This document shows positions 1 to 5,973 of a DNA stretch of 7,955 nt, piece after piece. The translations under genes and the position numbers were made by a program. The notes below the pieces were generated by a model. The model worked only from the letters and a program-made list of their open reading frames with translations, was not told the origin of the DNA and made no database searches. The stretch is taken from positions 1 through 7,955 of the forward strand of contig DNNV01000136.1 of the NCBI GenBank assembly GCA_003497505.1, written 5' to 3'. The DNA is from Clostridiales bacterium. Its GTDB lineage: Bacteria; Bacillota; Clostridia; Tissierellales; Sedimentibacteraceae. Numbering within the stretch: position 1 is the stretch's first letter; each line of letters opens with the position of its first letter.

Positions 1-118
1 AGATTACAAAGTGCTGAAAAATTCTGACGCACACATCCTCACGGATATTTCAGAGGCAGAAAACAGTATAGAGCTTGATGGCGCAGAAAAAATTTATGAT
101 TATCTGAACATTTATTGA
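1..118 (+). CDS. PHP-domain protein, C-terminal fragment (5' end outside window)
   Basis: The reading frame enters at base 2 and ends at TGA 116-118, giving 39 residues. It contains Ser-Asp-Ala-His (fragment residues 8-11) followed by a Leu-Thr-Asp-Ile stretch. This SDAH signature near the C-terminus is typical of PHP (polymerase and histidinol phosphatase) domains, where the Asp and His bind catalytic metal ions. PHP proteins are metal-dependent phosphoesterases, and the substrate cannot be told from this fragment. The gene lies 105 bases upstream of a GHKL ATPase gene on the same strand. In my recollection, Clostridia often place small PHP and GHKL genes together near hydrogenase or electron-transfer genes. 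The family call rests on one motif plus context, so a specific function is not assigned. Confidence 0.7.
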   Translation, partial: DYKVLKNSDAHILTDISEAENSIELDGAEKIYDYLNIY

Positions 119-141
119 TTGCAAAAGGATTGTTCTTGTGC

Positions 142-190
142 CGATACCATCAATTTTCCGAAAAATGACTGCGGAAAAGGGATGGTATCG
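142..190. repeat. Interrupted inverted repeat (possible RNA hairpin or palindromic element)
   Basis: The outer arms are a perfect 10-base inverted repeat: CGATACCATC at 142-151 and GATGGTATCG at 181-190. After a 2x2 mismatch (AA 152-153, GG 179-180) there is an inner perfect 7-base repeat, TTTTCCG 154-160 and CGGAAAA 172-178, around an 11-base loop. No run of T follows the 3' arm, so it does not look like an intrinsic terminator. It sits in the gap between the PHP gene and the GHKL gene, ending 33 bases before the GHKL start. It may be an mRNA processing or stabilising hairpin, or a dispersed palindromic repeat. The structure is seen directly, but its role is unknown. Confidence 0.75.
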
Positions 191-211
191 TTATATGGAC
201 AGCATTTGGCC

Positions 212-217
212 AAGGAG
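212..217 (+). promoter_or_regulatory. Ribosome binding site that fixes the GHKL gene start
   Basis: AAGGAG at 212-217 lies 6 bases before the ATG at 224. The same frame stays open upstream to a TTG at 119 and an ATG at 182, but neither has a well-placed Shine-Dalgarno site. The upstream stretch also contains the inverted repeat and does not look like part of the protein family. This supports ATG 224 as the start. Confidence 0.85.
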
Positions 218-223
218 AGTAAA

Positions 224-769
224 ATGAAGGAAATTTCAATGCATATACTGGATATTGTAATGAATAGCATCAAAGCGAAAGCAAGATTAATTGAATTATA
301 TATAGATGACAGCATAAAAAGCAACATGTTGAAAATCGTCATAAAGGATGATGGGACAGGTATGACGGAGGACATGTCGAGGCAGGTTACAGATCCTTTT
401 TATACCACAAGGACCACAAGAAAAGTAGGTCTCGGGTTGCCTATGCTAAAGGAAAGTTGTGAAAGATGCAACGGGTTTTTGAAAGTAGAATCAGAGCTGG
501 GTAAGGGTACGATAGTCAGTTGCTGCTTTGAAAGAAATAATATTGACCGTATGCCATTAGGGAATATGGGTGATACAATTATGACAATAATAAATTCATT
601 GGAGAATTGTGAATTTTTATACAACCATATAACCGATGTTGGCAATTTTGAAATCAGCACGTCCTATATGAAGGAAATGTTGGAAACTGAGGATATTAGA
701 GATAGCGAAACACTGCTGTGGGTTCGGGATTACGTAAATGAAAATCTGAAGAGTATATCAAATTTTTAA
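224..769 (+). CDS. Stand-alone GHKL (HATPase_c) ATP-binding protein, histidine-kinase-like
   Basis: A 181-residue protein made mostly of one GHKL ATP-binding domain. The N box is at residues 7-20 with Asn14 as the expected Mg-binding residue. The G1 box DxGxG is at 42-46, an F-box-like DPFYTTR at 57-63, the G2 box GLGL at 69-72 and a G3 Gly-Lys-Gly-Thr at 93-96. No sensor, transmembrane, HAMP or phospho-accepting dimerisation domain precedes it, so it is not a complete histidine kinase. About 80 residues follow the ATPase fold, beginning around an Asp-Arg-Met-Pro-Leu-Gly motif near residues 104-109. This tail looks like a conserved part of a clostridial family rather than random sequence, which is recollection and not tested here. 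It could act as a protein kinase or anti-sigma-like switch. The partner and role are unknown. It lies 185 bases upstream of rnfC, with an rnf promoter between. Confidence 0.85.
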   Translation: MKEISMHILDIVMNSIKAKARLIELYIDDSIKSNMLKIVIKDDGTGMTEDMSRQVTDPFYTTRTTRKVGLGLPMLKESCERCNGFLKVESELGKGTIVSCCFERNNIDRMPLGNMGDTIMTIINSLENCEFLYNHITDVGNFEISTSYMKEMLETEDIRDSETLLWVRDYVNENLKSISNF

Positions 770-854
770 CAAAATCATAGTGATTAGAATGTAAGGTCAA
801 TATTTGCATTGTTACAGAAAATTATAAAATTTTGAAAAATAATTAAAAAAGGTG

Positions 855-883
855 TTTAAAAGTTTAGTGTAATCTGTTATAAT
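855..883 (+). promoter_or_regulatory. Predicted sigma-A promoter of the rnf operon
   Basis: A -35-like TTTAAA (855-860, 4 of 6 consensus bases) is followed by a 17-base spacer and a perfect TATAAT (878-883). An extended -10 TGn lies directly before it (TG at 875-876). Transcription should start near 890, giving a leader of about 65 bases before rnfC. A weaker alternative is a second TATAAT at 913-918 with TTGATT (892-897) at a short 15-base spacing. No GC-rich terminator was found between the GHKL gene and this promoter, so some read-through into rnf is possible. Confidence 0.7.
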
Positions 884-907
884 CGATATGTTTGATTATT
901 AAATAAC

Positions 908-931
908 TTTTATATAATGTGTTATATAAAA
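908..931. repeat. Perfect A/T-only inverted repeat in the rnf leader (candidate operator)
   Basis: TTTTATATAA at 908-917 and TTATATAAAA at 922-931 are perfect reverse complements around a TGTG spacer. The element lies downstream of the predicted rnf promoter, overlaps a possible second -10 (TATAAT 913-918), and ends 12 bases before the ribosome binding site. Its size and symmetry suit a dimeric regulator. It does not match the Rex-type site pattern I know (TTGTTAA, a gap, TTAACAA). A/T-only symmetry can also arise by chance in DNA this AT-rich, so the regulatory reading is inference. Confidence 0.5.
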
Positions 932-943
932 CAATTAAAACAA

Positions 944-949
944 GAGGTG
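944..949 (+). promoter_or_regulatory. Ribosome binding site that fixes the rnfC start
   Basis: GAGGTG at 944-949 (within AGAGGTGA) lies 5 bases before ATG 955. The frame is open upstream to a GTG at 919, but that codon falls inside the leader palindrome and has no Shine-Dalgarno site. The protein from ATG 955 begins at a normal RnfC N-terminus, so the longer form is rejected. Confidence 0.9.
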
Positions 950-954
950 AAAAT

Positions 955-2286
955 ATGAGCACAAAATTGTTTACATTTAAGGGCGGAGTTCATCCACCTA
1001 CAAACAAGTCGCTAACACAAAATGTGCCAATTGAGAATGCAGTTGATCCTAAGGTTGTTGTCATCCCGCTTTCACAGCATATAGGGGCACCCTGCGATCC
1101 ATTAGTAGCTGTGGGTGATACAGTTAAAGTTGGACAAAAAATAGGCGAATCAAAAGCCTTTATGTCTGTGCCGGTACATTCAAGCGTGTCCGGAACAGTA
1201 AAAAAAATTGAACATCACTATGTTCCCGGAGGAGCTAAGGTTAATTGTATTGTAATTGAATCTGACGGCAAGTTTGAGGTGCATGAATCTGTTCAACCAA
1301 AAGGAAAGGTAGAAAATCTTACCAAAGAAGAAATTCTGTCAATCATCAAGGAAGCAGGAATGGCAGGAATGGGAGGAGCAACATTCCCTACACATGTTAA
1401 ATTAAGCCCTCCGCAGGACAAGCCCATTGACGTATTGTTAGTAAACGGTGCGGAATGCGAGCCTTATTTAACTGCGGACCACAGAATCATGCTTGAAAAA
1501 TCCGAACAGGTTATAACCGGTGTAAAAGCGATAATGAAGGTTTTAGGAGTTGAAAAGGGCTACGTATCAATTGAGAAAAACAAGCCTGATGCAATCGAAG
1601 TTATGCAGAAAGCTGCTTCATCTGAGGAAGGCATTGAAATTATTGCCTTGGAAGTAAAATATCCTCAGGGCGATGAAAAAAGATTGATTAATGCTGTAAC
1701 CGGAAGAGTTGTACCATCCGGAGGACTGCCTATGGAAGTAGGATGTGTCGTTGAAAATGTCGGAACCGTTGCCACAATCGGAAATGCGATTGAGACAGGT
1801 ATGCCGCTTGTACAAAGAGTTGTAACAGTATCGGGAAGCGCAGTTCAAAATCCGAAAAACCTGATGGTTAGAATAGGAACAACATTTAAAGATGTTATCG
1901 AGCAATGCGGCGGATACAAGGAAGAGCCGGGCAAGCTTATTAATGGCGGACCGATGATGGGAATTGCACAGTTCTCTGATGAAGTCCCGGTTATAAAAGG
2001 AACTTCCGGAATTCTTGTATTAAACAAGAAGGAAGCAGGTATTCCTGAACCGTCAAACTGCATTATGTGTGGAAGATGCGTCGATGCATGTCCGGTACAT
2101 CTGATGCCGTATAAAATCAGCGGATATACACTTCAGAAAAACATAGACGCTGCTGACGAATACCATGCAGCAGATTGTATAGAATGCGGCGGTTGCTCTT
2201 TCATTTGTCCTGCAAAGAGACCATTGAAAGAAACAATCAGCCTTGCAAAAAAAGAAATTTTAGCAAGACGCAAAAAGGTTAAATAG
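955..2286 (+). CDS. rnfC: RnfC, NADH-binding subunit of the Rnf ferredoxin:NAD+ oxidoreductase
   Basis: A 443-residue soluble subunit that exchanges electrons with NAD+ on the cytoplasmic face of the complex. The N-terminal part (GGVHPP near residue 10) is the RnfC barrel-like region. The glycine-rich segment GMGGATFPTHVK at 138-149 and the following AECEPY region are the Complex I 51-kDa-like domain expected to bind FMN and NADH. Two ferredoxin-type motifs near the C-terminus supply two [4Fe-4S] clusters: Cys369, 372, 375, 379 and Cys408, 411, 414, 418, each ending in Cys-Pro. The Fe-S motifs rule out the related NqrA. The length is normal for clostridial RnfC. It is first in the operon, and its TAG stop is embedded in the Shine-Dalgarno site of rnfD. 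Confidence 0.97.
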   Translation: MSTKLFTFKGGVHPPTNKSLTQNVPIENAVDPKVVVIPLSQHIGAPCDPLVAVGDTVKVGQKIGESKAFMSVPVHSSVSGTVKKIEHHYVPGGAKVNCIVIESDGKFEVHESVQPKGKVENLTKEEILSIIKEAGMAGMGGATFPTHVKLSPPQDKPIDVLLVNGAECEPYLTADHRIMLEKSEQVITGVKAIMKVLGVEKGYVSIEKNKPDAIEVMQKAASSEEGIEIIALEVKYPQGDEKRLINAVTGRVVPSGGLPMEVGCVVENVGTVATIGNAIETGMPLVQRVVTVSGSAVQNPKNLMVRIGTTFKDVIEQCGGYKEEPGKLINGGPMMGIAQFSDEVPVIKGTSGILVLNKKEAGIPEPSNCIMCGRCVDACPVHLMPYKISGYTLQKNIDAADEYHAADCIECGGCSFICPAKRPLKETISLAKKEILARRKKVK

Positions 2287-2298
2287 GAGGAAAAATAG

Positions 2299-3246
2299 AT
2301 GGAAAATAAGTTGATTGCTTCATCGTCACCTCATATAAGAACGGATGAAACAACTCAAAAGCTCATGCTTGATGTAATTATCGGTTTACTTCCGGCATTG
2401 GTGGCAAGTATATTTTATTTTGGTTCGAATTCAATTGTACTGATTGTAGTTGCTGTGGCTGCTGCTGTGGCAACAGAGTTTGCATGTCAGAAATTTATGA
2501 ACAGACCAATTACGGTTACGGATTTAAGTGCTGTGGTTACAGGTATGTTAGTTGCATTTAATCTTCCTCCGTCAGCTCCATGGTGGATTGCTGTGGCAGG
2601 TGCGATATTTGCAATAGCGATAGTAAAGCAAATATTTGGCGGACTTGGATTTAATTTCTTGAACCCTGCTCTAGCGGCAAGAGCATTTTTGATGGCATCA
2701 TGGTCATCTCATATAACAGGTGGTTTTATAGACCCCGTAACAGATGCCGTATCTTCAGCTACACCATTAACAGTTATAAAAGCGGGGGGAACTCAGCTTC
2801 CTTCTATGATGGATATGCTGCTTGGAAATATTCCCGGAGTTATAGGAGAAACATCTTCAATACTTATTATTTTAGGCGGATTATATTTAATATACAGAGG
2901 GACTATTAAATGGATTATTCCTGCATGCTATATCGGAACTGTGGCAGTGATAGCATTGATTTTTGACGGCGGCAGTTTATTGCCTTACCATTTGTTTGGC
3001 GGCGGCTTGATGCTGGGAGCATTTTTCATGGCTACAGATTTTGCTACAAGCCCTGTTACAGACAAAGGTAAAGTTATATATGCTGTTGGAGCAGGTATGC
3101 TTACTATGCTTATAAGAAAAGTCGGAGGATATCCGGAAGGAGTATCTTATTCAATACTTCTTATGAATATCCTTACTCCAATGATTAATATGTATGTGAA
3201 GCCACAAGTATTTGGAGTAGCAGGAGGTAAAAAAAATGAAAAATAG
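2299..3246 (+). CDS. rnfD: RnfD, membrane flavoprotein subunit of the Rnf complex
   Basis: A 315-residue, strongly hydrophobic protein with many membrane-spanning segments, beginning around residues 22-42. It matches the NqrB/RnfD family. The N-terminal Ser-Ser-Pro-His-Ile-Arg and the GGLGFNFLNPALAARAFL segment (about residues 114-131) are family hallmarks. The SSATPL motif puts Thr155 at the position that carries FMN through a phosphoester bond, a modification made by an ApbE-type flavin transferase. RnfD is thought to pass electrons toward RnfC and to take part in ion transport. AGGAGG at 2285-2290 precedes the ATG by 8 bases. The last 11 bases overlap rnfG, which suggests coupled translation. 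Confidence 0.97.
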   Translation: MENKLIASSSPHIRTDETTQKLMLDVIIGLLPALVASIFYFGSNSIVLIVVAVAAAVATEFACQKFMNRPITVTDLSAVVTGMLVAFNLPPSAPWWIAVAGAIFAIAIVKQIFGGLGFNFLNPALAARAFLMASWSSHITGGFIDPVTDAVSSATPLTVIKAGGTQLPSMMDMLLGNIPGVIGETSSILIILGGLYLIYRGTIKWIIPACYIGTVAVIALIFDGGSLLPYHLFGGGLMLGAFFMATDFATSPVTDKGKVIYAVGAGMLTMLIRKVGGYPEGVSYSILLMNILTPMINMYVKPQVFGVAGGKKNEK

Positions 3247-3802
3247 TTTCGTAAAATTAGGCGGAGTATTGTTTCTTGTAGGCGCAATATCAGCAGGCGT
3301 ATTGGCTTGGCTCAACGATGCTACAAGTGATATCATAGCTAAAAATGAAGCAATGGCAAGTATGAAGCCTGAAATATTAGAGGCTGTAATGCCAGGTTCG
3401 GTTTTGTTCAGTGATTATGAAGATGCCGCATTGATTGATTCTATAAAAGCAGAGAATTCAAAGTTTGTTAATTTACTTACTGCTGTTGACAGCTCGGACA
3501 AAGAGCTTGGTAAGGTTATAAGAACATGGAGTACTGTGCCGGGATATGGCGGAGACATGGAGCTTTTTGTGGGTGTATCACCTGACGGTAAAATTACCGG
3601 TATCAGCGTTGTAAGCCACAGTGAAACATCAGGTCTTGGAACGAGAACTTTGGAGCCTGCATTTACATCTCAGTTTGTAGGCAAGGACGCTGGTGCAGAA
3701 ATCACCGCATTTGATGCTATTTCAGGTGTTACTAAATCTTCAAATTCATTTTTGAGTGCTGTTAACAATGCAATAGACATTTACAGTAAATTTTTAAAAT
3801 AA
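3236..3802 (+). CDS. rnfG: RnfG, covalent-FMN subunit of the Rnf complex
   Basis: A 188-residue protein with one N-terminal membrane anchor (about residues 7-25) and an extracytoplasmic FMN-binding domain. The HSETSGLG segment (128-135) and the SGVTKSS segment (163-169) are typical of this family (NqrC/RnfG). Thr166 is the predicted covalent FMN attachment site. RnfG is the outer-face flavin station between the RnfA/RnfE iron-sulfur site and RnfD. Its ATG lies inside the end of rnfD, with AGGAGG at 3222-3227 placed within the rnfD coding sequence. The gene ends with tandem TAA codons (3800-3805). Confidence 0.96.
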   Translation: MKNSFVKLGGVLFLVGAISAGVLAWLNDATSDIIAKNEAMASMKPEILEAVMPGSVLFSDYEDAALIDSIKAENSKFVNLLTAVDSSDKELGKVIRTWSTVPGYGGDMELFVGVSPDGKITGISVVSHSETSGLGTRTLEPAFTSQFVGKDAGAEITAFDAISGVTKSSNSFLSAVNNAIDIYSKFLK

Positions 3803-3819
3803 TAAAATAGGAGGATGAA

Positions 3820-4416
3820 ATGAACAAGTTTGAAATATTTAAAAATGGTATTACAAAAGAAAATCCTATTTTAGTTCAGCAGGTTGGTATGTGTGCAACA
3901 CTTGCAATAACAACTTCACTTTTAAATGGAATTGGAATGGGAGTAGCGGTTATCGCAGTTTTGACAGGTTCAAATATTGTTATTTCTGCTTTGAGAAAGT
4001 TTATACCGGATGAAGTGCGTATTCCTGCATTCGTTATAATTATAGCTGCATTTACAACAATAATAGATTTATTGATGCATGCATATACATTTGCGTTGTA
4101 TCAGGCACTTGGAGTATTTATTCCGCTGATAGTTGTTAACTGTATAATACTTGCCAGAGCTGAGGCCTTTGCATTTAAGAACGGAGTATTTGACTCGGCA
4201 ATAGATGGCTTGGGTATGGGTGTCGGTTACTTGGTAGCAATGGTATTGTTAAGTTCAATCAGAGAAATATTAGGTAATGGATCTATATTGGGACTCAGAA
4301 TTCTTCCTGAGGCGTATGAGCCGATGATGATGGCCGTTCAGCCGCCTGGAGCATTTATTCTCCTTGGTTTGTTAATTGGTGCTGTAAATTACCTATCAAG
4401 AAAAAAGAAAGCGTAG
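3820..4416 (+). CDS. rnfE: RnfE, integral membrane subunit of the Rnf complex
   Basis: A 198-residue protein with about six membrane segments, of the RnfA/RnfE/NqrD/NqrE family. Cys25 (QVGMC near the N-terminus) and Cys108 (VVNC) are the two conserved cysteines. In solved Rnf and Nqr structures, the equivalents share a [2Fe-2S] cluster with the matching pair in the partner subunit, inside the membrane. The SALRKFIPDEVRIPAFV region agrees with RnfE rather than RnfA. AGGAGG at 3809-3814 lies 5 bases before the ATG. An earlier ATG at 3815 is in another frame and stops at once. The C-terminus is short and basic. Confidence 0.97.
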   Translation: MNKFEIFKNGITKENPILVQQVGMCATLAITTSLLNGIGMGVAVIAVLTGSNIVISALRKFIPDEVRIPAFVIIIAAFTTIIDLLMHAYTFALYQALGVFIPLIVVNCIILARAEAFAFKNGVFDSAIDGLGMGVGYLVAMVLLSSIREILGNGSILGLRILPEAYEPMMMAVQPPGAFILLGLLIGAVNYLSRKKKA

Positions 4417-4428
4417 GAGGTAGGAAGA

Positions 4429-5004
4429 ATGAATTTAGTAAGTTTATTTATTACGGCGTTTCTGGTAAATAATATTATATTTTCGCAGTTTTTGGGAGTG
4501 TGTCCCTTCCTTGGCGTTTCTAAAAAAATAGATACGGCAGCAGGTATGAGCGTAGCGGTAATATTTGTTATTACCTTGGCTTCAATTATAACATTTATTG
4601 TGCAGAAGGCTATTTTGGACCCTATGCAGTTAGGATATCTGCAAACAATAGTATTTATTTTGATAATTGCAGCTTTGGTACAGTTTGTTGAGATGTTCTT
4701 AAAGAAATCAGCCCCTGGTTTGTACCAGGCATTAGGTATTTATTTACCTTTGATTACTACAAACTGTGCTGTTCTAGGTGTTGCTATAAACAGCATTAAA
4801 TTTGATTACAGTTTTATAGAAGCAATGGTATATTCGATAGGTACATCCGGAAGCTTTATGCTTGCAATTGTATTGTTTGCCGGAGTTAGAGATAAAGTGG
4901 ACAACGCTGATCTTCCTGAATCACTTAAGGGTTCTGCAATTTCTTTGATTGCAGCAGGTCTGATGTCTGTTGCATTTTTAGGCTTTTCAGGACTGAAATT
5001 ATAG
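4429..5004 (+). CDS. rnfA: RnfA, integral membrane subunit of the Rnf complex
   Basis: A 191-residue protein with about six membrane segments, paralogous to RnfE and expected to sit in the opposite orientation. The NNIIFSQFLGVCPFLG segment (residues 14-29) with Cys25, and TTNC with Cys113, are RnfA hallmarks. These cysteines complete the membrane [2Fe-2S] site together with RnfE. Electrons from RnfB are thought to cross the membrane here. It starts 12 bases after rnfE, with AGGAGG (4415-4420) overlapping the rnfE stop. Its own TAG stop sits in the rnfB Shine-Dalgarno site. Confidence 0.97.
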   Translation: MNLVSLFITAFLVNNIIFSQFLGVCPFLGVSKKIDTAAGMSVAVIFVITLASIITFIVQKAILDPMQLGYLQTIVFILIIAALVQFVEMFLKKSAPGLYQALGIYLPLITTNCAVLGVAINSIKFDYSFIEAMVYSIGTSGSFMLAIVLFAGVRDKVDNADLPESLKGSAISLIAAGLMSVAFLGFSGLKL

Positions 5005-5014
5005 GAGGTAGAAT

Positions 5015-5821
5015 ATGGTTATAGTAAATGCAGTAGCAGTTACCGGCGGTGTTGGCGTGGTATGCGGAGTATTACTGGCGGTTGCTGCAAAATTATTCGC
5101 AGTGGAAGTTGACCAAAAGGTCATTGATATTAGAAATCTTCTGCCCGGTGCTAATTGCGGTGCCTGTGGTTTTCCCGGCTGTGACGGAATGGCAGCAGCA
5201 ATAGCGGAAGGCAGAGCACCTGTTAACGGATGTCCTGTGGCAAGCAGCGAAAAGCACCAACAAATAGCTGATGTTATGGGAACTACGGCAGGAACAACTG
5301 ACAAAAAGGTTGCACATGTGTTGTGTCAGGGATGTGACAGTGTAGCTACAAAGAAATATAATTATGACGGTGTGAAAGACTGTAAGGCAGCAGCAGCAGT
5401 TCAGGGAGGTCCTAAATCATGTGATAAGGGTTGCCTGGGTTTTGGAAACTGTGTTGTTGTATGTGACTTTGATGCTATTGAAATAGTGGATGGACTTGCA
5501 GTTATAGACAAAGAAAAATGTACTTCCTGCGGCAAATGTATAGAAGAATGCCCTAAGGCAGTAATTGAGTTTGTACCTTATAAAAACAATGTTATTGTAG
5601 GATGCCATAACAAAGATTTCGGTAAGGCTGTTAAGGATGTATGTACAGTTGGATGCATCGGCTGCAAAATCTGTGAGAAGAACTGTGATTTTGATGCGAT
5701 ACACGTTGTAGACAACCTTGCAAAGGTTGATTATGACAAATGTACACATTGTATGGTATGTGTTCAGAAGTGTCCTACCAAGGCAATACAGGGTGACTTG
5801 ACGATTGTAGAAAAACAATAA
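5015..5821 (+). CDS. rnfB: RnfB, polyferredoxin subunit of the Rnf complex
   Basis: A 268-residue subunit that takes electrons from reduced ferredoxin. A single N-terminal membrane helix (about residues 4-29) is followed by the RnfB-type Fe-S domain with Cys48, 51, 56 and 73. A middle region has Cys104, 107 and 123. The C-terminal part has two tandem ferredoxin-like pairs: Cys136, 140, 146, 150 with Cys169, 172, 175, 179, and Cys214, 217, 220, 224 with Cys243, 246, 249, 253. The first motif of each pair ends in Cys-Asp-Phe-Asp-Ala-Ile instead of the commoner Cys-Pro. The count fits a clostridial RnfB with several [4Fe-4S] clusters, but which cysteine binds which cluster is inference. AGGAGG (5003-5008) lies 6 bases before the ATG. 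It is the last gene of the operon. Confidence 0.97.
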   Translation: MVIVNAVAVTGGVGVVCGVLLAVAAKLFAVEVDQKVIDIRNLLPGANCGACGFPGCDGMAAAIAEGRAPVNGCPVASSEKHQQIADVMGTTAGTTDKKVAHVLCQGCDSVATKKYNYDGVKDCKAAAAVQGGPKSCDKGCLGFGNCVVVCDFDAIEIVDGLAVIDKEKCTSCGKCIEECPKAVIEFVPYKNNVIVGCHNKDFGKAVKDVCTVGCIGCKICEKNCDFDAIHVVDNLAKVDYDKCTHCMVCVQKCPTKAIQGDLTIVEKQ

Positions 5822-5841
5822 AAGATTAAAATAACAAAATC

Positions 5842-5867
5842 AAGGCTGTGCTCCTGCACAGCCTTTA
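5842..5867 (+). terminator. Probable intrinsic terminator of the rnf operon
   Basis: AAGGCTGTGC (5842-5851) and GCACAGCCTT (5856-5865) form a perfect 10-base-pair stem with a four-base TCCT loop, 20 bases after the rnfB stop. The T run after the stem is short (TTT, then AGTATT), so termination may be incomplete. On the minus strand the flank is richer in T, but no minus-strand gene needs a terminator there. Confidence 0.75.
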
Positions 5868-5902
5868 GTATTGGCATGAGACCATGTATGTTTTTTAAAA
5901 TT

Positions 5903-5931
5903 TTGACAAAAATAAAAATACGCACTATAAT
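5903..5931 (+). promoter_or_regulatory. Consensus sigma-A promoter of the NAD-salvage genes
   Basis: A perfect TTGACA (5903-5908), a 17-base spacer and a perfect TATAAT (5926-5931) match the ideal sigma-A/sigma-70 promoter. Transcription should start near 5938, leaving a leader of about 43 bases. The promoter makes the downstream pair an independent unit from rnf. A promoter this strong usually implies high basal activity or control by a repressor. Confidence 0.88.
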
Positions 5932-5935
5932 GTTG

Positions 5936-5955
5936 TTAATGCGAATTAGTATTAA
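5936..5955. promoter_or_regulatory. Imperfect palindrome at the salvage transcription start (candidate repressor site)
   Basis: The element reads TTAAT, three bases, AATT, three bases, ATTAA, with 16 of 20 positions symmetric. It begins 4 bases after the -10 and covers the expected transcription start, where a bound repressor would block initiation. NAD-salvage genes in Bacillota are commonly repressed by NiaR (3H-domain) proteins. I cannot confirm that this sequence matches a NiaR site, and no regulator gene is in the window. Confidence 0.4.
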
Positions 5956-5967
5956 AATAATATTTAC

Positions 5968-5973
5968 AAAGGA
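5968..5973 (+). promoter_or_regulatory. Ribosome binding site that fixes the nicotinamidase start
   Basis: AAAGGA at 5968-5973 lies 7 bases before ATG 5981. The frame is open upstream to ATG 5876, but that longer version would run through the promoter and the predicted transcription start, so it cannot be the main product. Confidence 0.88.

Noticed and set aside
142..190. Intrinsic terminator after the PHP gene
   Set aside because: The 3' arm is followed by TTATATGG, with no T run, and the stem is interrupted. On the minus strand the flank also lacks a T run.
119..223. N-terminal extension of the GHKL protein from TTG 119 (35 extra residues with three cysteines)
   Set aside because: No Shine-Dalgarno site precedes TTG 119, the stretch is largely the inverted repeat, and ATG 224 has a well-placed AAGGAG and begins at the family's normal N-terminus.
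804..830. Additional promoter with TTGCAT and TATAAA or TAAAAT upstream of rnfC
   Set aside because: The spacer is only 13 to 15 bases and the boxes are poor. The promoter at 855-883 is much better.
884..954. Riboswitch in the rnf leader
   Set aside because: The leader is only about 65 bases, A/T-rich and without conserved aptamer-like GC stems. Only the palindromes are visible.
5417..5818. Minus-strand open frame opposite rnfB
   Set aside because: It mirrors the cysteine-rich rnfB coding sequence and shows no family features of its own.
955..5821. Nqr (Na+-translocating NADH:quinone reductase) instead of Rnf
   Set aside because: RnfC carries two ferredoxin-type motifs and a polyferredoxin RnfB is present, while no NqrF-type subunit is encoded. 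The order CDGEAB is that of Rnf.
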